This document shows positions 24,915-33,115 of a stretch of DNA of 64,000 nt, in pieces (position 1 is the first letter of the stretch; each line of letters begins with the position of its first letter). Origin of the DNA: Tichowtungia aerotolerans (GTDB lineage: Bacteria > Verrucomicrobiota > Kiritimatiellia > Kiritimatiellales > Tichowtungiaceae); contig NZ_CP047593.1 in NCBI RefSeq assembly GCF_009905215.1, positions 62,001 through 126,000 on the forward strand, written 5' to 3'. The translations under genes and the position numbers were made by a program. A model generated the notes under the pieces. That model ran no database searches and was not told the origin of the DNA. It saw only the letters and a list, made by a program, of their open reading frames with translations.

Positions 24915-26528
24915 TTAATGTTTAAAGTGGCGCATACCTGTAAACGCCATGGCGATACCGTATTTATCGCAGGCCTCGATGACTTCGTCGTCGCGGATGG
25001 ATCCCCCCGGCTGAACGATGAAACGCGCGCCGACGGCGTGGGCTTCATCAATGCTGTCGGCAAACGGGAAGAAGGCCTCGGAAACAAAGACACAGTCGCC
25101 AATGACTGCAGCGATTTCTTCGTCAGTGATGTCTTCTTTTTCGAGCTTCAGGTTTTCGATGGCTTTCGGCACGGCCAGTTTGCGCAGTGAATCAACGCGA
25201 TTCGGCTGCCCGGCCCCCATTCCGAGCACGCGGAACTGACCCGGCTTGTACTCCTGCACCACCATGATCGCATTGGACTTCGTGTGCTTGGCGGCGGAAA
25301 TCCCGAACTCAGCAAGGGCCTGTTTGGATTCATCGAACGCCGTTGTTGTCGGAACCGTCCACTCGGCAATCGAATCGACATCCACATCCTGCACAAGGAT
25401 CCCGCCGTTGATATCCTTGATCATTTTGCGCGGCGCGGCTTTGGCCATCGGCGCCTTAAGCTTGAGCAGGCGAATGTTTTTGCTTTTCGACTTCAGGAAC
25501 TCAAGCGCGTCGGCATCATAATCCGGAGCAATCAGGGCTTCAATAAAACGGCCTTTCAGGCATTCGGCGGTAGCCATATCGACTTTTTCAGTGACGGCAA
25601 TCACAGAACCGAAAGCAGAAACAGGGTCGCCGTTCCAAGCGGCTTCGAACGCCTCAGCAAGCGTTTCGCCGGTGGCATACCCGCAGGGGTTGGTGTGTTT
25701 AATCACCGCCACGCCCGGCCGTCCGGAAAGATCTTTAACAGCTTCAAGCGCACCCTCGCCGTCGACGTAATTGTTGTAGCTCATCTCTTTGCCGTGCAGC
25801 ACGTCAGTCTGGGCAATGCAGGCCTCGGTAGCGGCGGCATCGGTGTAGAGCCATGCTTTCTGATGCGAATTTTCGCCGTAACGAAGTTCGGTACCGCTGG
25901 AGCAGGCTTTGACAAACGGCTTCGGCGCGTCACCGGCGACTTTGTCAGCGAGGTAACCGGCGATGGCCGCGTTGTACTCTGCTACACGGGCGAACACCTT
26001 CTGACCGAGTTCGAAACGAAACTCTTCGGTGGTGTTGCCGCCGTTGGCATCCATGGACTCCAGCACACGGCAGTAGTCGGCCGGATCGGTGACAACGGTC
26101 ACAAACTTCATATTTTTAGCCGCGGAACGAATCATGGTCGGGCCGCCGATATCGATCTGTTCAATGGCTTCCGGCAGAGTAACGTCCGGATTGGCGATCG
26201 TGGCCTCGAACGGATAGAGGTTGACGCAAACGAGATCAATCGGCTCAAGACCGTGCTCCTTCATGGTACTCATGTGCTCGTCGTTATCGCGCAAATGAAG
26301 CAGCCCGGCATGAACCTGCGGAGTCAGCGTTTTAACGCGGCCATCAAGCATTTCCGGGAATCCGGTAAACTCTGAAACATCTTTGACAGGAATCCCCGCA
26401 TCGCGGATTGCCTTGGCGGTTCCGCCGGTGGACAGCAGCTCCACCCCGCGGTCGGCCAGCGCCCTGGCGAAGTCCACTACGCCGGTTTTGTCAGAAACAC
26501 TCAATAAAGCCCGTGTAATTTTGCTCAT
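24915..26528 (-). CDS. purH: bifunctional AICAR formyltransferase / IMP cyclohydrolase
   Basis: Catalyses the last two steps of IMP synthesis. 537 residues. The N-terminal cyclohydrolase (MGS-like) domain opens ALLSVSDKTG and has TGFPEMLDGRVKTLTP; the formyltransferase domain has RYGENSHQKAW and KHTNPCGYA, with the catalytic Lys-His pair, and ends in GMRHFKH. AAGGGAGA precedes the ATG. Transcribed leftward and divergent from pdxH, with a perfect TTTCCA-N5-TGGAAA palindrome in the shared gap. Confidence 0.97.
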   Translation of the reverse strand: MSKITRALLSVSDKTGVVDFARALADRGVELLSTGGTAKAIRDAGIPVKDVSEFTGFPEMLDGRVKTLTPQVHAGLLHLRDNDEHMSTMKEHGLEPIDLVCVNLYPFEATIANPDVTLPEAIEQIDIGGPTMIRSAAKNMKFVTVVTDPADYCRVLESMDANGGNTTEEFRFELGQKVFARVAEYNAAIAGYLADKVAGDAPKPFVKACSSGTELRYGENSHQKAWLYTDAAATEACIAQTDVLHGKEMSYNNYVDGEGALEAVKDLSGRPGVAVIKHTNPCGYATGETLAEAFEAAWNGDPVSAFGSVIAVTEKVDMATAECLKGRFIEALIAPDYDADALEFLKSKSKNIRLLKLKAPMAKAAPRKMIKDINGGILVQDVDVDSIAEWTVPTTTAFDESKQALAEFGISAAKHTKSNAIMVVQEYKPGQFRVLGMGAGQPNRVDSLRKLAVPKAIENLKLEKEDITDEEIAAVIGDCVFVSEAFFPFADSIDEAHAVGARFIVQPGGSIRDDEVIEACDKYGIAMAFTGMRHFKH

Positions 26529-26591
26529 AATTTCTCCCTTTAAAAATTGAGCGGGGATTTAACCATGAACCGGCCCTAAGCTGAAATGCTT

Positions 26592-26608
26592 TTTCCAAAC
26601 ATTGGAAA
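26592..26608. repeat. TTTCCA-N5-TGGAAA palindrome in purH-pdxH divergent gap
   Basis: TTTCCAAACATTGGAAA, perfect copy, 63 bases from the purH start and just before pdxH. Well placed for control of either gene. Confidence 0.8.
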
Positions 26609-26619
26609 ATTTCCTTCCA

Positions 26620-27261
26620 ATGCCTCAAAAAAACCGTGTTACTCTCTCCCCAATGGATCGGCCCATACACAACGAAACGCCTTTCGGTCCCGCGAATGCG
26701 GGAATCGATCCGTTTGCCCTGTTCGAGCAGTGGTTTAAAACCGCAATGGAAACGGATCCGAACAATGCTGCCGTGATGACGCTGGCAACTGCCTTCAACA
26801 ACCGCCCTTCAGCCCGCATGGTACTGATGAAAGAGCACAGTCCAGATGGTTTCGTTTTTTACACCAACTACGAAAGCCGCAAAGGATCTGAGCTGGCCGA
26901 AAACCCGAAATCCGCTCTTGTCTTCTGGTGGCCCGCACAGGAGCGGCAGGTCCGGATCGAAGGCCACACCACCAGAATTTCAGCCGAAGCCTCCGATGCT
27001 TATTTTGCCACCCGACCGCGCGACAGCCAGCTCAGCGCATGGGCTTCCGCCCAGAGTTCAGAAATCGACGAGCCGATCTCGCTCGAAGCCGCGAAAGCAA
27101 AATTTAAAGACGATCCCATTCCCCGTCCCTGCAGCTGGGGCGGCCTGCAACTGGTCCCGGAACGTTTTGAATTCTGGCAGGGTCGCACCAGCCGCCTGCA
27201 TGACCGCATCGCTTTTATTCAGAAAAACGGCCAGTGGAGCCCCCGTCGGCTGGCGCCCTGA
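26620..27261 (+). CDS. pdxH: pyridoxamine 5'-phosphate oxidase
   Basis: Oxidises pyridoxine or pyridoxamine 5'-phosphate to PLP using FMN. About 213 residues. Matches E. coli PdxH through DPFALFEQW, RMVLMKE, FYTNYESRKG, ERQVRIEG, RPRDSQLSAWAS and the C-terminal FWQGRTSRLHDRI ending RLAP. The start is uncertain: ATG at 26620 or 26653, both without a good ribosome-binding site; alignment of DPFALF to the family is compatible with either. Confidence 0.94.
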   Translation: MPQKNRVTLSPMDRPIHNETPFGPANAGIDPFALFEQWFKTAMETDPNNAAVMTLATAFNNRPSARMVLMKEHSPDGFVFYTNYESRKGSELAENPKSALVFWWPAQERQVRIEGHTTRISAEASDAYFATRPRDSQLSAWASAQSSEIDEPISLEAAKAKFKDDPIPRPCSWGGLQLVPERFEFWQGRTSRLHDRIAFIQKNGQWSPRRLAP

Positions 27262-27327
27262 GCTCCGGATTTTCGTTTTACAGACGACTCCTGAAAGCCT
27301 ACCCTTCTCTTCAACAGGGAGGTTCTT

Positions 27328-27570
27328 ATGACAATGCAGGTGCTTCAATCCTTTTTCATGTGGTGCTCCATCATCAACATCCTGCTGCTGCTTGTGATGT
27401 TTGCGATTATCTGCCTGGCAAAAAACTGGGCCTACAAACTTCACAGCCGGTGGTTTGACATTTCCCGCAAGGACTTCGACCTCATCCTCTATTGCTTTCT
27501 TGGAATCTACAAACTACTGGTGTTTGTCTTCTGCATCATCCCATGGATCGTGCTGACAATCATGCAATAG
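27328..27570 (+). CDS. small two-helix membrane protein, DUF6868-like
   Basis: 80 residues, strongly hydrophobic N-terminal (SIINILLLLVMFAIICLA) and C-terminal (IYKLLVFVFCIIPWIVLTI) segments flank a soluble hinge LHSRWFDISRKDFD. The pattern FFMWCSIIN...W...LH..WF.(I/L)S...FD matches what I know as DUF6868, a family with no known function. GGGAGG 6 bases before the ATG makes it a real gene. It follows pdxH by 66 bases. Confidence 0.8.
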   Translation: MTMQVLQSFFMWCSIINILLLLVMFAIICLAKNWAYKLHSRWFDISRKDFDLILYCFLGIYKLLVFVFCIIPWIVLTIMQ

Positions 27571-27598
27571 ACCGACAGCAAGGGGCTTTATTCGACTG

Positions 27599-28006
27599 TC
27601 ATGGCTGAGCATCCAGCCAGTCCTGCAGAATCACCTGGGCAGCGGCCATATCGACGACGCCTTTGCGTTTTTTGCCATCGAGTCCGGCCTCGCGAAGATT
27701 GTAATGAGCCGTCACCGTAGTCAACCGCTCATCGCTCTCGACAATCGGCACATCCGTTTTCGATGCCAGTTTTTTGGAAAACCTTCGAACCTTTTCGGTT
27801 GCAGGTCCAGCCGAGCCATCCATATTGAGAGGAAGACCGATCACAATAGTTTCCACGTTGTGTTCCTGCACCAGCGCAGCAATTTCATCCGCAGCTGCTT
27901 TACCGTTCAGAACCGTCGTCAGCGGCGATGCCAGAAAAGCGGTCTCATCGCTCATCGCAATGCCGATGCGAACATCACCGTGATCAATCCCCAGAATGCG
28001 CCCCAT
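27599..28006 (-). CDS. ruvX: RuvX/YqgF Holliday-junction resolvase-like nuclease
   Basis: 135 residues with RNase H-like fold. The first catalytic Asp is in ILGIDHGDVRIGIA; TIVIGLPLNMDGS, VDERL-type (SDERLTTV) and the C-terminal Asp in DMAAAQVIL complete the usual set. YqgF is implicated in 16S rRNA 5'-end maturation and DNA repair. Its start overlaps the last base of the membrane-protein gene upstream. Confidence 0.93.
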   Translation of the reverse strand: MGRILGIDHGDVRIGIAMSDETAFLASPLTTVLNGKAAADEIAALVQEHNVETIVIGLPLNMDGSAGPATEKVRRFSKKLASKTDVPIVESDERLTTVTAHYNLREAGLDGKKRKGVVDMAAAQVILQDWLDAQP

Positions 28007-28506
28007 TATTGACCAGACCCCTTAAAAATATCATCGAGCTGCTCATGCCGCATCTTATACTGGGAGCCGCTTCCGACTCCTTTGTGAACTTCCTGAGAAA
28101 TGGCTGATTCGATGTAAAAGAGTGCAACTGCCACAAAAAGCGTCACTCCCCACAGCAGTAACGAAGTGATCCACGACGATTTCTGGATCACACCGGTCAA
28201 CGGCAGAACCACTGCCAGAAAAACCACAAAAACAACCGTTAGGCGCGGCATCAACGCTTGAGTCCAAAGAACCTGCGTCAATGCCGAAGCCAGCAGCATC
28301 AGAAAAAAACCGGACGGCAGAACCAGCAGCATCCGACTCTGAAGGCCGCAGGCCCGAGCCAGCACTTTATAAACCACAGCAAAAATCAGCACGGAAATGA
28401 CAGCCACACCCCACGTTTCCAGCGGGGTCGCCCGCCCAAACAACGTAACAAGAGTTTCTTTCATTGCTTCGAACAGTTCCCCATGCAAAGCCTGGCTGCT
28501 TTTCAT
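28006..28506 (-). CDS. membrane protein of unknown function
   Basis: 166 residues with about four hydrophobic helices (near 31-50, 60-80, 87-105 and 110-130) and polar ends; the C-terminus is charged (KMRHEQLDDIFKG). No family recognised. It overlaps both manC and ruvX by a single base, so it is translationally coupled in the hisF-trpA-manC-ruvX run of genes. The second Met (METLV-like, 15 residues in) is another possible start. Confidence 0.75.
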   Translation of the reverse strand: MKSSQALHGELFEAMKETLVTLFGRATPLETWGVAVISVLIFAVVYKVLARACGLQSRMLLVLPSGFFLMLLASALTQVLWTQALMPRLTVVFVVFLAVVLPLTGVIQKSSWITSLLLWGVTLFVAVALFYIESAISQEVHKGVGSGSQYKMRHEQLDDIFKGSGQ

Positions 28507-29588
28507 TACAGGATTCCTTCCCGGGTTCCTTTCTCGCGCAGGGTCGTCACCATCTTCTTAATGTCCTGCGCACGGTCTTTCGGGCAAACCAACGTCACTC
28601 CGTCCGCCTGCACCACAATCAAATCTTCGGCACCGATCACCGCTGTAACGCGGTCCCTAGAATAGACAATATTGTTTCTGGAGTCAATCTGCTCACAGTC
28701 ACCGATCAGTGTATTCCCCGCGTCATCCTGCGGAAAATGGCTTTCGAGCGCGGGCCACGAACCGACGTCGTCCCACATAAATGTTCCGCAGGCCATCACA
28801 ATATTATCGGCCTTTTCCATCAAGGCGTAATCAATCGAGATTTTTCCAAGGTTCGGATAGGTTTTCTCCAGTCCCTGGAAAATTTCGCCGCGCGCGGCGA
28901 AGTCCGTCAGATCGTCCATCAGTTTTTTCATTTCCGGACAGTGCGCACCGAATGCTTTTCCGAGAGTTGGAACCGACCAGATGAACATACCGGAGTTCCA
29001 GAAAAACCTGCCGGTATCAAGATAAGACTGCGCCGTTTCTGCATCCGGCTTTTCAACAAAACGAACGGCTTTCTTAAACCGCACGCCTTCGACAGACTGG
29101 AAATCATCACCCGACTCAATATAGCCGAAGCCGGTGCTTGGAAACGTCGGCTGAATACCAATCGTCACCAGAATTTCATTCTTCTCCGCCAGATCCATTC
29201 CGCCGGAGAGTGTGGCTTTAAAGATATCGAGATCGCCCATCACCTGATCCGCAGTCAGCACAGCAAACACGCCGTCCGGATCTTTGGCTGCGACCAGCGC
29301 TCCGCCGCAGGCAACCGCTGCGGCCGTATCCCGCCCGATCGGTTCGCCGACAATATTTTCAGGCGGAAGCATCGGCGCAGCCTGTTGAGTCGCCTCAACC
29401 AGATCCGCATTGGTCACTACAAAAACATTTTCCGGCGGAATCAGTCCGTTGAGCCGATCGACCGCCTGCGCAATCAGCGGTTGGTCGCCAACCAGCGCCA
29501 GAAGCTGCTTGGGGTGCTTCGACGTACTCAACGGCCAAAAGCGCTCGCCTTTCCCGCCGGCCATAATTACTGCATAACGTCCCGCCAT
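28506..29588 (-). CDS. manC: mannose-1-phosphate guanylyltransferase
   Basis: Makes GDP-mannose from mannose-1-phosphate and GTP. 360 residues: nucleotide-binding VIMAGGKGERFWPLS at the start, GRDTAAAVACGGAL, the metal/substrate region GFGYIESG, VRFVEKPD and NSGMF(I/V)W. It lacks a fused isomerase domain, so it is the single-function type. Feeds mannose or fucose units to surface polysaccharides. One base after trpA. Confidence 0.94.
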   Translation of the reverse strand: MAGRYAVIMAGGKGERFWPLSTSKHPKQLLALVGDQPLIAQAVDRLNGLIPPENVFVVTNADLVEATQQAAPMLPPENIVGEPIGRDTAAAVACGGALVAAKDPDGVFAVLTADQVMGDLDIFKATLSGGMDLAEKNEILVTIGIQPTFPSTGFGYIESGDDFQSVEGVRFKKAVRFVEKPDAETAQSYLDTGRFFWNSGMFIWSVPTLGKAFGAHCPEMKKLMDDLTDFAARGEIFQGLEKTYPNLGKISIDYALMEKADNIVMACGTFMWDDVGSWPALESHFPQDDAGNTLIGDCEQIDSRNNIVYSRDRVTAVIGAEDLIVVQADGVTLVCPKDRAQDIKKMVTTLREKGTREGIL

Positions 29589-29589
29589 T

Positions 29590-30399
29590 TTAAATCTCCT
29601 TTACAGCACGGACCATTTCCGCAACGAAAGCCGCGGCATCGGCGCGCCCCTCGTCCGTGTGCGGATTGTTATGGAATTTATTGACGATTGCCGAACCGAC
29701 TACCACCGCGTCAGCGATTCGTGCTGCATCGGCCGCCGCTTCCGGCGTACCGATTCCAAATCCGAGCGCAACCGGCAGATCCGTGTGCTTTTTGATCTCC
29801 CCAACCAGCTCAGCGGCTCCGGTAGCAACGCCGTCATCGCGCACGCCGGTGACGCCTTCTCTCGAGACGCAGTAGACAAAGCCGTTCGCGTTTTTGACGA
29901 TTTTTTCCATCCGATCTTCCGGCGTCGTCGGCGTAATCAGAACAATGTTGTTCAGATTCGCCGCCTTGATCGCGCCTTTGTACGGGCCGGACTCTTCGCG
30001 CGGCATGTCGAGAATCAGAAACCCGTCAATACCGGCTTCGGCGGCTTCAGCCATCGCCTTTTCGAACCCACGGGCATACAGAACATTCAGGTAGGCGTAG
30101 AAAATCATTGGCATCTGCGATTTTTCGCGGATTTTTCGAATGCAGTCCATGACTCCGTCAAAAGTGGCTCCGGCGTCGAGCGCACGAGTGGCTGCATCCT
30201 GATTGACGCGGCCGTCCGCCAGAGGGTCGGAAAACGGCAGGCCGAGTTCCACCAGATCCACTCCGGCCTCTTCGAGCTTCAGGACAATGTCCACCGTATC
30301 TTCAAGAGTCGGGTCCCCGGCTCCAATGTAGGCAATGAACCCTTTTTTTCCGTCTTTGCGGAGCTCAGCAAATTTTTTATCAAGTCGTGTCTTTTTCAT
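29590..30399 (-). CDS. trpA: tryptophan synthase alpha chain
   Basis: Splits indole-3-glycerol phosphate to indole and G3P. 269 residues, TIM barrel. The catalytic Glu51 and Asp62 lie in ELGLPFSDPLADG; the phosphate-binding GFGIGTPEAA is also present. trpB is not adjacent, so the subunits are encoded apart. The 119-base gap upstream (towards hisF) holds three TTTCCA-N5-TGGAAA palindromes. Confidence 0.96.
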   Translation of the reverse strand: MKKTRLDKKFAELRKDGKKGFIAYIGAGDPTLEDTVDIVLKLEEAGVDLVELGLPFSDPLADGRVNQDAATRALDAGATFDGVMDCIRKIREKSQMPMIFYAYLNVLYARGFEKAMAEAAEAGIDGFLILDMPREESGPYKGAIKAANLNNIVLITPTTPEDRMEKIVKNANGFVYCVSREGVTGVRDDGVATGAAELVGEIKKHTDLPVALGFGIGTPEAAADAARIADAVVVGSAIVNKFHNNPHTDEGRADAAAFVAEMVRAVKEI

Positions 30400-30433
30400 A
30401 TGTTCCGTCAGGCGGGGCCTGCGCCCTGTTGTT

Positions 30434-30512
30434 TTTCCAATGATTGGAAATTTTCTACCTGATTTTCCAAGATTTGGAAACCGGAACCGCTCTTTTTTCC
30501 ACAGTTTGGAAG
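30434..30512. promoter_or_regulatory. array of three TTTCCA-N5-TGGA palindromes
   Basis: Copies at 30434-30450 (spacer ATGAT), 30464-30480 (AGATT) and 30496-30512 (CAGTT, last base G). Starts are 30 and 32 bases apart, close to three helical turns, so all face the same side of the DNA. The array lies between trpA and hisF. Confidence 0.6.
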
Positions 30513-30518
30513 CCGCCG

Positions 30519-31289
30519 CTACAGACGCACCGTAACGCCTTTGGCGGCCATCTGCTCTTTGACTTCGCGAATGGTGAATTCGCCGAAGTGGAAGATCGAG
30601 GCTGCGAGAACGGCGTCCGCCTTGCCTTCGGTGACGGCGTCGACCATGTGGTCAACGGTGCCGGCGCCGCCGGAGGCGATAACGGGCACGCCAACGGCTT
30701 CCGAAACAGCGCGGGTCAGCTCGAGGTCATAACCGTCCTTGGTCCCGTCAGCGTCCATGCTGGTGAGAAGAATTTCGCCGGCGCCGCGCGTCACGCCTTC
30801 CACGGCCCAATCGACGGCATCGAGTTCGGTCGGGTTGCGGCCGCCGTGCGTGTAGACGGTCCAGCCTTTGGAAGGATCGTCGGGATCGTTGCGGCGCGCG
30901 TCGATGGCGAGCACGGTACACTGCGCGCCGAACTGCTCGGAGCATTCGTTGAGAATATCGGGGTTGTTGATGGCGGCGGTGTTGAAGGAGACTTTGTCGG
31001 CGCCGGCGTTGAGCATCCGGCGCACGTCGGCGGCCGTGCGAATGCCACCGCCGACGGTAAGCGGCATAAACACCTGTTCGGCACAGCGCCGGACGATGTC
31101 AACCATCGTGTCGCGCCCGTCGCTCGAAGCGGTGATATCGAGGAAGGTCAGTTCGTCGGCGCCCTGCTCCTCATAGGCTTTGGCGCACTCGACCGGATCG
31201 CCCGCATCAATCAGATCGACAAACTGCACACCTTTGACCACACGACCGCCGGTGACGTCCAGACAGGGAATAATTCGTTTTGCAAGCAT
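30519..31289 (-). CDS. hisF: imidazole glycerol phosphate synthase, cyclase subunit
   Basis: Closes the imidazole ring using ammonia from HisH. 256 residues. Catalytic Asp11 is in [34 protein letters not shown] and [12 protein letters not shown] (second catalytic Asp) follow. hisH is not next to it. Same direction as trpA. Confidence 0.97.
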   Translation of the reverse strand: MLAKRIIPCLDVTGGRVVKGVQFVDLIDAGDPVECAKAYEEQGADELTFLDITASSDGRDTMVDIVRRCAEQVFMPLTVGGGIRTAADVRRMLNAGADKVSFNTAAINNPDILNECSEQFGAQCTVLAIDARRNDPDDPSKGWTVYTHGGRNPTELDAVDWAVEGVTRGAGEILLTSMDADGTKDGYDLELTRAVSEAVGVPVIASGGAGTVDHMVDAVTEGKADAVLAASIFHFGEFTIREVKEQMAAKGVTVRL

Positions 31290-31378
31290 AGCTGTTCCTT
31301 CAGAAAATCAGCCAAACGAATACCGGAATCGCGGACGACGGGCGAACGTAAAAACCAGAAACCTGCCGCAACAGCCGT

Positions 31379-31395
31379 TTCCCAAGGATTGGAAA
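31379..31395. repeat. TTTCCA-N5-TGGAAA palindrome, one mismatch, hisF-nadK gap
   Basis: TTCCCAAGGATTGGAAA in the divergent gap between hisF and nadK, 60 bases before the nadK start. Confidence 0.65.
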
Positions 31396-31438
31396 ATGTT
31401 CTTGTGCGGCCGATGGGTCGCGGTAACAATCGGCGGCC

Positions 31439-32287
31439 ATGAAAAGAATCGGTGTTATTGCAAATCCGAAACGTCCACACGCGGCGGATGTGTTCGACCG
31501 GCTGGTTCGCAAAGCGAACGAGCTGGGCTGGAAACTTTTTGCGGATGAGGCGTCCGCCCAACTGATCCCGTCGGCGACGGTCATTGGTTTTGACCAGTTT
31601 GCGTCTACAGTGGATGTTCTGCTGCCGATGGGCGGTGACGGAACCGTTCTGTTCTGCTCCAAGCTGCTCGATGAAAGTGAAATTCCGATCCTTGGAATCA
31701 ATCTGGGCAGTCTCGGGTTTCTCACCGGCGTCAGCGAAGACAGTATGGAGGCAGCCATGGACGCTCTCGACGCCGGAACCTGCATCAAAGAAACCCGTAC
31801 GGTCGCGCAGTGTGTTGCACCATCCGGCACGATCCGCCGGGCGCTGAACGATGCGGTTATCGGGTTCGGCGGCTCTTCGCGGATTGTAACGCTGGACCTC
31901 GCCATCGACGGCGCTCCGGCAACCTCCTATTCCTGCGACGGCCTCATCGTCTGCACACCGACCGGCAGCACCGGGCACTCCCTCTCCACCGGAGGCCCCA
32001 TTCTGCAGCCCGGCTGCAGTGCATTCGGCATCAGCGTGGTCTGCCCGCATACACTCAGCAACCGGCCGCTGGTCATTCCTGACTCCAGCACCATTGAAGT
32101 GACCGTACAGAATTCCCACAAGGCACTGCTGCTCTCCGTGGACGGACAGGATGTGGAGGAACTAACCACCGGCGACATCGTCCGCATCACCCGCAGTGAA
32201 AACCCGGCGATTTTCCTCTACCCGCCGGACTACAGCTATTTCTCCGTGCTGCGTCGCAAACTCCACTGGCGAGGATCGAATCTTTAG
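31439..32287 (+). CDS. nadK: NAD kinase
   Basis: Phosphorylates NAD to NADP. 282 residues. The GGDG motif is at 65-68 (LLPMGGDGTVL); NLGSLGFLTG, the NDAVI(G) acidic motif and the Gly-rich TPTGSTGHSLSTGGPI are all present. Divergent from hisF; the next gene starts 11 bases on. Confidence 0.96.
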   Translation: MKRIGVIANPKRPHAADVFDRLVRKANELGWKLFADEASAQLIPSATVIGFDQFASTVDVLLPMGGDGTVLFCSKLLDESEIPILGINLGSLGFLTGVSEDSMEAAMDALDAGTCIKETRTVAQCVAPSGTIRRALNDAVIGFGGSSRIVTLDLAIDGAPATSYSCDGLIVCTPTGSTGHSLSTGGPILQPGCSAFGISVVCPHTLSNRPLVIPDSSTIEVTVQNSHKALLLSVDGQDVEELTTGDIVRITRSENPAIFLYPPDYSYFSVLRRKLHWRGSNL

Positions 32288-32298
32288 GAAGGTTTCCG

Positions 32299-33072
32299 AT
32301 GGCTCTTTTTCAATGCTCTTTTTTTTCTGAGTCCCTGCGCATCAGTGCATCGATGAATGTGATTCTGCCGCAAGCCTGCAGGAGCCAGATCGGCATGGAC
32401 AGCACTACAGACGCAGAGCCGCCGGCGGTACTCTATCTTCTGCACGGAATTACGGACGACCATTCGACGTGGCTGCGCCGAACATCCATCGAACGCTATG
32501 TCACCAAACTGCCGCTGGCAGTCGTGATGCCCGCCGTAAACCGCAGCTTCTACACCGACATCGGCGATGACGCCTACTGGACGTTTATCAGCGAAGAACT
32601 GCCGCAGATTGTCCAGTCATTCTTCCGGGTTTCCAAGGATTGGAAAAAAACATTTGTCGCCGGACTGTCCATGGGCGGCTACGGCGCCTTTAAGCTGGGC
32701 CTGACCTGCCCGGATCGCTACGCCGCAGCGGCCAGCCTGTCCGGTGCTCTCGATGTGGTTTCTGCAGCCAAGGCACATACCGACATTTGCAATTTTGACC
32801 GCATTTTCGGATCGTCAGAAGCCCTGGCCGGCAGCAGCAATGATCTGTTCACCCTGATCAACCGCTTTCCTTCCGACAGCGAAACCAAATTTTACCAGTG
32901 CTGCGGAACCGAGGATTTTCTCTATCAGGATAACCTGACATTTAAAACCCGTGCCCGACAGGCCGGCCTTAACCTGACGTTTGAAGAACATCCTGATGCT
33001 GTCCACAACTGGGACTACTGGGACCAGCAGATTCAGCGGGTTCTCGAATGGTTGCCATTGGGAGAGGCATAG
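32299..33072 (+). CDS. alpha/beta-hydrolase esterase (EstA/esterase D type)
   Basis: 257 residues. Oxyanion region LYLLHGITDDHSTWLRRT and nucleophile elbow GLSMGG (Ser124), acid in GTEDFLY and His in HNWDYWDQQ. It resembles tributyrin esterase EstA and the S-formylglutathione hydrolase group; a short-chain ester is the likely substrate. Follows nadK by 11 bases and lies 43 bases before lgt. A perfect TTTCCA palindrome (32630-32646) is inside the gene, encoding SKDWK. Confidence 0.88.
   Translation: MALFQCSFFSESLRISASMNVILPQACRSQIGMDSTTDAEPPAVLYLLHGITDDHSTWLRRTSIERYVTKLPLAVVMPAVNRSFYTDIGDDAYWTFISEELPQIVQSFFRVSKDWKKTFVAGLSMGGYGAFKLGLTCPDRYAAAASLSGALDVVSAAKAHTDICNFDRIFGSSEALAGSSNDLFTLINRFPSDSETKFYQCCGTEDFLYQDNLTFKTRARQAGLNLTFEEHPDAVHNWDYWDQQIQRVLEWLPLGEA
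32630..32646. repeat. TTTCCA-N5-TGGAAA palindrome inside esterase gene
   Basis: TTTCCAAGGATTGGAAA, perfect copy in codons VSKDWK; compare murF where the same palindrome encodes VSKPWK. Confidence 0.7.
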
Positions 33073-33115
33073 TGGAACACAGGAGCATTGCCCGACTGAA
33101 CAAGGAATCCAATCT

